From JAGLSB01 sp023135955 (lineage in GTDB: Bacteria; Bacteroidota; Bacteroidia; Bacteroidales; GCA-2748055): a stretch of DNA of 6,097 nucleotides. The notes beneath the pieces were generated by a model. It searched no databases. It was not told where the DNA came from and saw only the letters and a list, made by a program, of their open reading frames with translations. A program made the translations under genes and the position numbers. Where the stretch lies: contig DAOVIO010000212.1 of assembly GCA_030673645.1 (NCBI GenBank), positions 1 to 6,097 of the forward strand, written 5' to 3'. This document shows positions 1 through 6,097 of the stretch, piece after piece. Positions within the stretch are counted from its first letter, which is position 1, and every line of letters begins with the position of its first letter.

Positions 1-15
1 TTAGTCAGATTAATC

Positions 16-1455
16 TTATTTTGCTATAGTAACTCTTTTTTTCACTAAATAATCCTGAAGTGCAAGATGTGAACAGTCGTGGCCAATGCCACTGTTTTTT
101 ATGCCTCCGTGTGGAAGGTAAATTGAATATTTCACACCATTCACCTGTACTTCACCGAAATCAAGTTCACTTGTAAACCTTTCAATACGTTTATGATTAT
201 TGGTGAAAATATATGAAGCAAGGCCGTACTCGGTGTCATTTGCCATTTCAAGGGCTTTATCGTCTGTTTCAAACCTTATTATTGAAGCTACGGGGCCAAA
301 TATTTCTTCCCGGGTGATCACCATTTCGGGGGTAACACCACTTAGAACTGTAGGCTCCAGCCAGTTGCCCCTCTCTCTTCCTGCCGGTATTTTGCCTCCT
401 GTTTCAAGCTTTGCTCCCTTCGATACCGCTTCCTCGATCAGGAAAAACATTCTGTCGCGGTTCCCCTGAGTAACCATGGGTCCCATATCGGGCTTTTCCT
501 CCCTGCCAAATCCAAGTTTCAGTTCAGATGCTCTTTTTACATATGCTTTCAAAAATTTATCATATATACCTGATTGCACAAATATTCTGTTTGCGGCAAC
601 ACAAATCTGGCCGGTATTTCCAAATTTCAAAGCGATAGCCAGGTCGACAGCAGTATCAAAATCAGCATCATCAAAAACTATAAAAGGAGCATTTCCTCCC
701 AGCTCCATACTTAGTTTTTTAATTGAAGTTGTACTGTCGGCTATTACTCTCAACCCTGTCTGTGTTGAGCCGATCATTGTTAAAACACTGATTTTTTTGC
801 TTTTTGATAAAACTCCGGCCACCTCAGCAGAGGGGCCTGCAATTATATTTACAACTCCGGCGGGAAAATCAATATCATGCATGATTTTGCCCAAAAGATA
901 TGCCGATAGCGGAGAAAGTTCAGATGGTTTAATTATAAGGCTGCAGCCTGCGGCAAGTGCAGGACCCAGTTTAAAACCAACATTCAAAAGAGGGAAGTTC
1001 CAGGCAAGATATGCCACTGCAACACCGGCAGGTTGATGCACAATTTTATGGCTGTGTGTGCCTTCATAATCGGGAATAATCTCATCGCGTAGATTTTTCA
1101 TTGCATTCGGATACCACTCAAGGCCGTTTATCACAGCTTCTATATCCTCCCAGGCACCCTCGTATGTTTTTCCCATTTCGTGAACCATAGCCTGGCGCAA
1201 CAAGTCTTCATTTTCAAGAACCGCCTCCCGTAGCTTTAACATCCATTCAGTTCTTTCATTAAGAGATAATCCCGACCAGTATTTAAACCCGGCCTGAGCC
1301 GCATCAAGGGCCTTTTCGGCATCTTTTACACCGGCCCTGGCAATTTGCCCGACAGCCTCACCGGTTGCAGGACAAATAACATCTTTTATCTCATTACCGG
1401 CAGAATCGATAAGTTCTCCGTTAATGTATAATTTCTGATACCCAAAGTTCATCAT
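16..1455 (-). CDS. NAD(P)+-dependent aldehyde dehydrogenase, possibly lactaldehyde/glycolaldehyde type
   Basis: Complete 479-residue aldehyde dehydrogenase, the usual length for the family. It oxidises an aldehyde to the acid with NAD(P)+ in the cytoplasm; no signal peptide is visible. Visible landmarks: Asn153 in AWNFP (oxyanion site), Lys176 and Glu179 in IIKPSE (cofactor ribose binding; a Glu here usually favours NAD+), the GST turn at 229-231, general base Glu251 in MELGGN, nucleophile Cys285 in GNTGQICVAANR, and Glu384 in EEIFGP. All key residues are present. The C-terminal FGEVQVN segment (433-439) has the FGE seen in E. coli AldA (lactaldehyde dehydrogenase) instead of the commoner AGxxxxN, which suggests but does not prove a small hydroxyaldehyde substrate. 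A succinate-semialdehyde dehydrogenase-like role is the main alternative. The start is a tandem ATG-ATG (1455 or 1452) that cannot be resolved by eye. A promoter box 37 nt upstream and a terminator after the preceding regulator gene suggest its own transcript. Confidence 0.93.
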   Translation of the reverse strand: MMNFGYQKLYINGELIDSAGNEIKDVICPATGEAVGQIARAGVKDAEKALDAAQAGFKYWSGLSLNERTEWMLKLREAVLENEDLLRQAMVHEMGKTYEGAWEDIEAVINGLEWYPNAMKNLRDEIIPDYEGTHSHKIVHQPAGVAVAYLAWNFPLLNVGFKLGPALAAGCSLIIKPSELSPLSAYLLGKIMHDIDFPAGVVNIIAGPSAEVAGVLSKSKKISVLTMIGSTQTGLRVIADSTTSIKKLSMELGGNAPFIVFDDADFDTAVDLAIALKFGNTGQICVAANRIFVQSGIYDKFLKAYVKRASELKLGFGREEKPDMGPMVTQGNRDRMFFLIEEAVSKGAKLETGGKIPAGRERGNWLEPTVLSGVTPEMVITREEIFGPVASIIRFETDDKALEMANDTEYGLASYIFTNNHKRIERFTSELDFGEVQVNGVKYSIYLPHGGIKNSGIGHDCSHLALQDYLVKKRVTIAK

Positions 1456-1491
1456 ATTTAAGAAATTTTAAGTTTCTAAATTTTATATCAA

Positions 1492-1499
1492 CAAATTTA
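1492..1499 (-). promoter_or_regulatory. Candidate -7 box for the aldehyde dehydrogenase gene
   Basis: Read on the minus strand this is TAAATTTG, a perfect match to the Bacteroidota -7 consensus TAnnTTTG. Transcription would begin near 1486, giving a leader of about 30 nt of very A/T-rich sequence before the ATG at 1455. No good TTTG/TTG -33 element sits at the expected 19-22 bp spacing, which could mean the promoter needs an activator. In A/T-rich DNA such 8-mers also arise by chance. Confidence 0.45.
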
Positions 1500-1544
1500 T
1501 AGTCAGGCTTAGCTTATTTTTATTCATTAATTATCAAATAATGA

Positions 1545-1564
1545 CCAAATATTCACAAATTTGG
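1545..1564. promoter_or_regulatory. Inverted repeat upstream of the dehydrogenase promoter, possible operator
   Basis: A 20-bp imperfect palindrome with arms CCAAAT and ATTTGG separated by 8 bp; 7 of 10 base pairs across the dyad match. It lies about 60-80 bp upstream of the predicted transcription start of the dehydrogenase, where activator sites are often found. Which protein would bind it is unknown. The adjacent AraC-type regulator is a candidate, although AraC proteins more often bind direct repeats. Confidence 0.25.
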
Positions 1565-1585
1565 ATGATATTTCCATTTTTTATG

Positions 1586-1617
1586 AAAAAAATTGATGAT
1601 TTATATAAAAATATCAA
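1586..1617 (-). terminator. Likely intrinsic terminator of the AraC-type regulator gene
   Basis: On the minus strand, 11 nt past the regulator's stop codon, TTGAT-ATTT pairs with AAAT-C-ATCAA around a 6-nt loop. That makes nine base pairs with one bulged C, followed directly by seven T residues. The hairpin-plus-U-tract layout is right for Rho-independent termination, but the stem is almost all A-T and would be weak. It implies that the dehydrogenase downstream is mostly transcribed from its own promoter. Confidence 0.5.
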
Positions 1618-1628
1618 AATAAATTTAG

Positions 1629-2525
1629 TTAAAATTGGAATTCGTTAGTTTCAATATCCGGAGTATTCAGGCTAATGTATTTCTTTTTAAACTCCCTTGG
1701 AGAAACTCCTTTAAATTCCTTAAACACTCTGTTAAAGCTTGTCAGGGAATTAAATCCGGTTGCAAAACAAATTTCAGAAATCGACTGGTTACCGTTAATT
1801 AACAATTGACAGGCTTCACCTATTCTGAATTCGTTTATAAACCTAAATGTTGTTTTATTGGTTCTGTTTTTAAAAAACCTGCAAAACGAGCTTCTTGTCA
1901 TTGCCGCTTCATTGGCAAGTTCGTCGAGGCTTATTTGCCTCATAAAATTATTAGAAATATACCCAATTACTTTATCAAGCCTGTTGTCGCGCTTAAGGGC
2001 AACAGACATATTAAATTCAGGGCTGGAAAGTTTCTTGTATTTTTTTGATTTTGACAAAAAATCAAGAACAATTTGAAGGTTTATTAAACGCTCAGCACCG
2101 TTCGCCTCAGGCATTCTATCAAGATAGTTATGTACTTTTCTTATGGTTGTTTTGTCGAATATCAGTCCTCTTTGTGAATTTTCAAGCAATCCTGAAATTT
2201 CTGAGTATTCGGGAATTGAAAATATGTCCTGGCCCCTGAATAATTTTGAAAATTTAATTACAATAATGTTAATGTCTTTGGGGGTTTCTGTCTGCTCATC
2301 ATCTTTCCACAGGTGCGGAAGCCATGGGGCAACCAGCACAAGTTGCGGAGAGCTGTAATTGGAAATGTTGTCTCCAACAATCCTTATTCCTGCTCCTTTA
2401 ATTATGTATATGAGCTCAAATTCTTCATGAAAATGCCAGTTGCCATCAGGAACGGGACGGGTAATCCTTCTGACAAAAAATGAATTGTTAAATTCCTTAT
2501 CCAGCGACTTATATTTGAGCTTCAT
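1629..2525 (-). CDS. AraC-family transcriptional regulator with N-terminal cupin domain
   Basis: Complete 298-residue cytoplasmic DNA-binding regulator. Residues about 17-110 form a cupin-like ligand-binding domain: HFHEEFELIYIIKGAG (31-46) fits cupin motif 1 with His31, His33, Glu37 and Gly44, and APWLPHLW (66-73) supplies the motif-2 histidine, His71. After a linker, the AraC double helix-turn-helix occupies about 182-283. The first HTH is around ISLDELANEAAMTRSSFCRFF (198-218) and the second around SISEICFATGFNSLTSFNRVFK (248-269), ending in the family signature GVSPREFKKKY (273-283). Regulators of this build usually activate sugar-use genes when they bind a sugar or its breakdown product. 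The ligand cannot be read from the sequence. It is divergent from the sulfatase gene, the classic placement of a local regulator with its target. The start ATG at 2525 gives the full cupin domain. A weak TAnnTTTA box on the minus strand at 2552-2545 is the best promoter I can see for it. Confidence 0.93.
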   Translation of the reverse strand: MKLKYKSLDKEFNNSFFVRRITRPVPDGNWHFHEEFELIYIIKGAGIRIVGDNISNYSSPQLVLVAPWLPHLWKDDEQTETPKDINIIVIKFSKLFRGQDIFSIPEYSEISGLLENSQRGLIFDKTTIRKVHNYLDRMPEANGAERLINLQIVLDFLSKSKKYKKLSSPEFNMSVALKRDNRLDKVIGYISNNFMRQISLDELANEAAMTRSSFCRFFKNRTNKTTFRFINEFRIGEACQLLINGNQSISEICFATGFNSLTSFNRVFKEFKGVSPREFKKKYISLNTPDIETNEFQF

Positions 2526-2646
2526 AAATGAAGAAATTTCCGGATAAAAATAATGTTTTTTTTCGTATCTTATTATTCATAATTTTCAATTAGGAAACTA
2601 TTACAATAATATGGTATATTTGGGAGCTAAATTAAATTTTAGAATT
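2526..2646. promoter_or_regulatory. Divergent regulator/sulfatase control region
   Basis: A/T-rich spacer between the two divergent start codons, taking the sulfatase start as 2647. It contains GAAATTTC (2533-2540), an 8-bp perfect palindrome, overlapped by CCGGATA (2540-2546). A T-tract lies at 2555-2562 and the near-palindrome TAGGAAACTA at 2591-2600. A perfect plus-strand -7 box is at 2615-2622. Expected to carry the operator for the AraC-type protein, but no clear pair of direct repeats is visible. Confidence 0.5.
2615..2622 (+). promoter_or_regulatory. Candidate -7 box for the sulfatase gene
   Basis: TATATTTG matches the Bacteroidota TAnnTTTG -7 consensus exactly. It places the transcription start near 2627-2630, about 20 nt before the ATG at 2647. 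An upstream in-frame ATG at 2611 would then lie outside the transcript, which bears directly on the choice of sulfatase start. No convincing -33 TTTG is seen at the normal spacing, consistent with activator dependence. Confidence 0.5.
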
Positions 2647-4203
2647 ATGATAAACTATAAACATAAAGTAATTGCCGCCTCAACTGTTGGCATTGGAATT
2701 TTATCAGCATGTAGCCCTCAGGGTGAAAAAACAGGGAATGAACAGGAAAAACCCAATATAATTGTGATCTATCTCGATGACCTGGGTTATGGTGATGTTA
2801 GCTCGTATGGAGCCACAGAAATAGAGACTTCAAATATTGATTTTCTGGCTGAAAACGGTGTAAGGTTCACAAATGCATACTCAAGTTCTGCTACTTCATC
2901 GCCGAGTAGATATGCACTGCTTACGGGCAGGTACCCATGGAAAAACAAGAATGCAAAAATTCTTCCCGGAACTGCTCCGCTAATTATAGATACGGCTGAA
3001 ATGACCCTCCCAAAAATGCTAAAAGAAGAAGGATATCATACAGGTATTGTTGGTAAATGGCATTTAGGCCTGGGTGACGGTTATGTAAACTGGAATGAAG
3101 AAGTAAAACCGGGGCCAAACCAGGTTGGGTTTGACTACTCTCATATTATTGCTGCTACACAGGACAGGGTTCCGACGGTTTATATTGAAAATGGCATTGT
3201 GCAGGGCTTAGATCCCGAAGATTCGATTTTCATTGATTATCAAAATAACTTTGAAGGAGAACCAACAGGTAAAGACAATCCTGAACTTCTAAAAATGATG
3301 TGGCATCACGGACATAATAGTAGTATTGTGAATGGCATACCAAGGATAGGCTTTATGAAAGGGGGAAAGTTGGCACAATGGGTAGACGAAGATATGGCAG
3401 ACTATTTCCTGGCCCTGGCACAGGATTATATTAAAACACATAAAGATGAACCATTCTTCCTGTATTACGCACTTCAACAACCACATGTTCCCAGAACCCC
3501 TCATCCAAGATTTGTTGGAAAATCGGGAATGGGTCCAAGGGGCGATGTGATCCTCGAAGCCGACTGGTGCATAGGTGAGCTAATAAAAACTGTTGAAGAA
3601 GAAGGAATTGCCGAAAATACACTGATAATATTCTCAAGTGATAATGGCCCTGTCCTGAACGACGGGTACTATGACGATGCTGTTGAGAAATTAGGAAATC
3701 ATAACCCATTCGGCTCGCTAAGAGGAGGCAAATACAGTTTATTTGAAGCGGGAACAAGGGTTCCGTTCATCACCTATTGGAAAGGAAAAATTCAACCATC
3801 TGTTTCAGATGCCCTGATAAGCCAGATTGATATTACCTCATCTCTTGCAATGCTTACAGGTAACGATTTCAGAGGCGAAGACAGTAAGCAGCTGCTTGAT
3901 GTTCTAACAGGAGAAAGCACACAGGGAAGAGAGAATCTGATTCTTGAAGCTACAACAAGGACGGCTCTGCGTTCGGGCGACTGGATACTTATACCTCCAT
4001 ATAAAGGCCCTGCAGTTAATAAGCATGTTAATATTGAGTTAGGGAATTCAAAAGAATATCAGCTTTATAATCTAAAAGAGGATCTTTCTCAACAAAATAA
4101 TCTTGCTCATTCAGATAAAGAAAAACTGGAAGAAATGATTGCTGTTTTTGAACAAATTCGTGGTAAGGATTTTGGGAATATAGAGAATCTGGAGTTAAAA
4201 TAA
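2647..4203 (+). CDS. Sulfatase lipoprotein, family S1, serine-type active site
   Basis: A 518-residue secreted sulfatase that hydrolyses sulfate esters, probably on a polysaccharide or oligosaccharide. Starting at ATG 2647 gives a typical lipoprotein signal: a short basic start (MINYKHK), a hydrophobic core, and lipobox ILSAC with the acylated Cys at residue 22. An in-frame ATG at 2611 would add 12 residues, but it lies just upstream of the promoter box and lengthens the n-region, so I reject it. Catalytic features (numbered from 2647): Asp44-Asp45 in YLDDLGYGD (calcium), Ser84 in SSPSRYALLTGRYP (the residue converted to formylglycine), Lys137 and His139 in GKWHLG, His280 in QQPHVPR, Asp332-Asn333 in SSDNGP, and Lys362 in RGGKYSLFEAG. 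The C-terminal subdomain (about 435-518) includes RSGDWILI and YQLYNLKED, typical of arylsulfatase A-like enzymes. Ser rather than Cys at position 84 means maturation by an anSME-type radical-SAM enzyme, not encoded here. The sulfated substrate cannot be named. Probably controlled by the divergent AraC-type gene. Confidence 0.93.
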   Translation: MINYKHKVIAASTVGIGILSACSPQGEKTGNEQEKPNIIVIYLDDLGYGDVSSYGATEIETSNIDFLAENGVRFTNAYSSSATSSPSRYALLTGRYPWKNKNAKILPGTAPLIIDTAEMTLPKMLKEEGYHTGIVGKWHLGLGDGYVNWNEEVKPGPNQVGFDYSHIIAATQDRVPTVYIENGIVQGLDPEDSIFIDYQNNFEGEPTGKDNPELLKMMWHHGHNSSIVNGIPRIGFMKGGKLAQWVDEDMADYFLALAQDYIKTHKDEPFFLYYALQQPHVPRTPHPRFVGKSGMGPRGDVILEADWCIGELIKTVEEEGIAENTLIIFSSDNGPVLNDGYYDDAVEKLGNHNPFGSLRGGKYSLFEAGTRVPFITYWKGKIQPSVSDALISQIDITSSLAMLTGNDFRGEDSKQLLDVLTGESTQGRENLILEATTRTALRSGDWILIPPYKGPAVNKHVNIELGNSKEYQLYNLKEDLSQQNNLAHSDKEKLEEMIAVFEQIRGKDFGNIENLELK

Positions 4204-4231
4204 TTATAATGATTAACCGGAAAAGGTAAAA

Positions 4232-4262
4232 TTTTAGAATTTAAAAACTAAAAACTTTTTTT
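4232..4262 (+). terminator. Weak candidate terminator after the sulfatase gene
   Basis: TTTTAG (4232-4237) can pair with CTAAAA (4248-4253) around a 10-nt loop, followed 2 nt later by seven T residues (4256-4262). The stem is only six pairs and nearly all A-T, so the T-run is the stronger half of the signal. It lies 28 nt after the sulfatase stop codon. Confidence 0.25.
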
Positions 4263-4309
4263 AACCCTTAAATGGAATAATTAAACACATAGAAACCGGA
4301 TATAAAAGA

Positions 4310-4317
4310 TAATTTTG
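4310..4317 (+). promoter_or_regulatory. Candidate -7 box for the fasciclin lipoprotein gene
   Basis: TAATTTTG matches TAnnTTTG exactly and is the only perfect plus-strand match in this spacer. Transcription would begin near 4323, giving a leader of roughly 120 nt before the ATG at 4442, long for this group. No TTTG -33 element is evident. If it is used, the fasciclin gene starts a new transcription unit separate from the sulfatase. Confidence 0.35.
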
Positions 4318-4441
4318 ATCAATGAATTTTTAGGAAGGATAGTCATTCATATTGATTCCTCCTGCTATTCATGCTCAAACTACAAATTTGAAACGGCAGG
4401 GAAATCCATTATCAAAAAATGTAGAGCTGTAAGATATAATA

Positions 4442-6097
4442 ATGGAAATGAAATTAATCTTTAATATTCAGAAATTATATAGACTCTTGATTAGGAAAAA
4501 TATCCTGCATATTTTATATAGTTTTATTATTTGGATAACTTTCAGTGGTTGTCATGATATTTATGAGCAAGATAAATACCAGAATCCTGAATGGCTTGCA
4601 GGAAAACTTTATACACAAATTTCAACAATTGATAATCTCAGCAGCTTTAAAAAATGCCTTGAGCTAACTGGCTATGATACAATTTTAGATCGTACCGGAA
4701 GTTATTCAGTTTTTGCACCTAATAACGAAGCCTTTGAAAATTACCTTGCTCTCAATAGTAAATACAACGGGGATATTGAGAATATTCCATATGATGATAT
4801 AATAAAGCTGGTCCGAATGCATATTATACAGGATGCCTGGACTAAAGATCAGATTCAGTTACTTGATGTTGATGGCTGGGTTGATGAAAACAATCCTGAA
4901 AATAGTAAACCAAGAGCTTATAAAAGACAGACCTTATTAAAAGATTCTAATACTAAATATTGGATTGATAATGATAATGGTAAATATGTAATTGTTGATT
5001 CTGCAGCTGCTAACGATTACAGAGTTGTTTACGCAAGATCCAGGAAATATGTCCCTATCTTTTTCCCTGAATATTTTAGTTTGAATGAATTAACAAGTGA
5101 AGATTATGAATTTTATTATGATCGACCATATGATTATAATACTATTCATTATGCAAATTCAAAGGTAATAGGGGAAGAGGTTTTTGCTGAAAACGGTTTC
5201 ATTTATGAAGTGGATCAGGTTGTTGAACCCTTAAAAAATATTGAGCAAATCCTTTATTCTGAAGAATATGGTCAGGATCATAAATATATTAAAGATTTAC
5301 TTAGGCTGTTCCCTAAATTTGCATCTGATTTAGAAGAAACCAATAAGCAACCAGCGGCTAAAGAGGGTTTAGATTACGATACTTTATATCTTCTTAGCTA
5401 TCCCGATTTTCTTTTCGATATTCATAATGAATTAACAGCTACGAATTCGAGTAATGATAATTCTACTCTGAGATTTCATAATGGTTTTCTTGCTCCTAAT
5501 GACAATGCCTTCGAAAATTTTATTAATAATATTCTAACCGACCAAAGCGGTTTGCCTCACTGGAAGTCCTGGGAACTGGTCCCAATAGAGATTAAAAAAA
5601 TCATATTAAATAATCATATGACCCAATCTCCCATTTATCTTACTGATATTCAAAAAGGTTTTTATTCTGGAGAAAACGATATATTAAATATTAATGAGGG
5701 ATCCATAAAACAAAAATATTATGGCAGTAATTCTACATATTTAGGTCTTGATGAAGTAGTGATTCCCAGAGCAATGACAAGTGTTTCGGGTCCGGTATAT
5801 CTGAGACCAGGCTTTAGCTACTTTTTGTATGCAATTGAGTTTGCAAAGATTTTACCGGCTATAAAAAAGAAAAATGCAAATTATTCATTTTTTATTATTC
5901 CCGATAATATTCTTGCTGCGGATTCATCTCTGTTATTTAAGTGGACAGACAGGGCTTTAAACCAATATGAATTCCGAGCTTTTGACAGGAGTTCCGAGGC
6001 CAATCCAAAGATGAGTTCCGATTTGCTCTCAAAAAGACTGCTTAACCATGTTGGTGTATCGGTTCCTGAAGGCAATGCCAATAAGGAATTTATTGAA
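4442..6097 (+). CDS. Multi-domain fasciclin (FAS1) surface lipoprotein, partial at 3' end
   Basis: A frame open for 552 codons from ATG 4442 to the window edge with no stop. TAA at 4430-4432 closes the frame upstream, so the start is 4442 or the ATG at 4448. The N-terminus has a basic stretch (KLYRLLIRKN), a hydrophobic segment (about 21-34) and lipobox FSGC with Cys37; Phe at -3 is slightly unusual. The mature start, with acidic residues then PEWLAGKLY (49-57), is typical of Bacteroidota fasciclin lipoproteins. FAS1 domain 1 (about 58-264): SVFAPNNEAFENYL (89-102), LVRMHII (123-129), a large Tyr/Asp-rich insert (about 145-245) and closing FIYEVDQVVEPL (253-264). Domain 2 (about 266-442): GFLAPNDNAFENFI (348-361), IKKIILNNHMT (384-394), GLDEVVIP (435-442). 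A third, more divergent repeat begins near 450, with YSFFIIPDNILAADSSL (481-497), and is cut by the edge. FAS1 domains mediate adhesion or carbohydrate/protein binding. Such genes commonly neighbour susC/susD, so an uptake-related outer-membrane role is likely; the ligand is unknown. Confidence 0.85.
   Translation, partial: MEMKLIFNIQKLYRLLIRKNILHILYSFIIWITFSGCHDIYEQDKYQNPEWLAGKLYTQISTIDNLSSFKKCLELTGYDTILDRTGSYSVFAPNNEAFENYLALNSKYNGDIENIPYDDIIKLVRMHIIQDAWTKDQIQLLDVDGWVDENNPENSKPRAYKRQTLLKDSNTKYWIDNDNGKYVIVDSAAANDYRVVYARSRKYVPIFFPEYFSLNELTSEDYEFYYDRPYDYNTIHYANSKVIGEEVFAENGFIYEVDQVVEPLKNIEQILYSEEYGQDHKYIKDLLRLFPKFASDLEETNKQPAAKEGLDYDTLYLLSYPDFLFDIHNELTATNSSNDNSTLRFHNGFLAPNDNAFENFINNILTDQSGLPHWKSWELVPIEIKKIILNNHMTQSPIYLTDIQKGFYSGENDILNINEGSIKQKYYGSNSTYLGLDEVVIPRAMTSVSGPVYLRPGFSYFLYAIEFAKILPAIKKKNANYSFFIIPDNILAADSSLLFKWTDRALNQYEFRAFDRSSEANPKMSSDLLSKRLLNHVGVSVPEGNANKEFIE

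Larger units (their letters stand above)
4204..4441. other. Non-coding spacer between sulfatase and fasciclin genes
   Basis: A 238-bp A/T-rich spacer without a convincing gene. It holds the weak terminator candidate, two copies of AACCGGA (4215-4221 and 4294-4300), and a perfect -7 box at 4310-4317. The remaining 120 nt would be an untranslated leader. A frame from TTG at 4315 to the stop at 4462 is open for 49 codons, but it overlaps the next gene's start and has no ATG, so I do not call it a gene. Confidence 0.6.

Noticed and set aside
200..1036. Two plus-strand open frames opposite the aldehyde dehydrogenase gene
   Set aside because: They are antisense shadows of a well-conserved gene, with no recognisable domains and no promoter.
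1463..1484. AAATTT repeats and a 5-bp AGAAA/TTTCT hairpin just upstream of the dehydrogenase start
   Set aside because: Too short and too A/T-rich to separate from background; no riboswitch-like structure.
1806..2358. Several short plus-strand open frames opposite the AraC-type regulator
   Set aside because: They overlap one another and lie antisense to a clear regulator gene; none has a recognisable motif.
3289..3757. Two minus-strand open frames inside the sulfatase gene
   Set aside because: Cys/His-rich nonsense-like translations antisense to conserved sulfatase motifs.
4315..4464. 49-codon frame with a CxxC motif starting at TTG in the spacer before the fasciclin gene
   Set aside because: No ATG, no ribosome-binding signal, overlaps the next gene's start and part of a candidate -7 box; probably chance.
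5881..6081. 66-codon minus-strand frame at the right end
   Set aside because: Lies antisense to the uninterrupted fasciclin reading frame and shows no known motif.
1..6097. Search for CRISPR arrays, tRNA or rRNA genes, insertion sequences and long repeats
   Set aside because: Reading both strands by eye showed no repeat-spacer pattern, no tRNA-like cloverleaf, no transposase and no long terminal inverted repeats.

Overview
The window looks like part of a carbohydrate-use region from a Bacteroidota bacterium. The signs are A/T-rich spacers, no clear Shine-Dalgarno sequences, three perfect TAnnTTTG promoter boxes (the Bacteroidota -7 element), a sulfatase lipoprotein, an AraC-type regulator, and a fasciclin-repeat lipoprotein of the kind usually encoded beside SusC/SusD pairs. 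The sulfatase is of the serine type, which requires an oxygen-independent radical-SAM maturase (anSME). This fits an anaerobe or facultative anaerobe, for example a marine or gut Bacteroidales/Marinilabiliales relative. That placement is inference.

Layout: an NAD(P)+-dependent aldehyde dehydrogenase lies on the minus strand (16-1455). After a 173-bp spacer comes an AraC-family regulator, also on the minus strand (1629-2525). The spacer holds a likely terminator for the regulator and a separate promoter for the dehydrogenase, so the two are probably not co-transcribed. An 85-120 bp divergent spacer separates the regulator from a plus-strand sulfatase (best start 2647, end 4203). A 238-bp non-coding spacer with a candidate promoter follows. 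Then a long plus-strand reading frame (4442 to the window edge, 552 codons, no stop) encodes a multi-domain fasciclin (FAS1) lipoprotein that continues past the end.

Proposed logic (inference): the cupin-AraC regulator senses a sugar or glycan product and controls the divergent sulfatase and perhaps the dehydrogenase. The sulfatase removes sulfate from a polysaccharide or oligosaccharide in the cell envelope. The FAS1 lipoprotein would sit at the cell surface with a SusC/SusD uptake pair predicted just beyond the right edge. The dehydrogenase would oxidise an aldehyde from sugar breakdown; lactaldehyde from a deoxysugar such as fucose or rhamnose is one candidate. All gene families here are known. 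I do not see evidence for a wholly new system; the most useful points are the fasciclin gene running off the edge, the corrected sulfatase start, the serine-type active site and the promoter/terminator layout.
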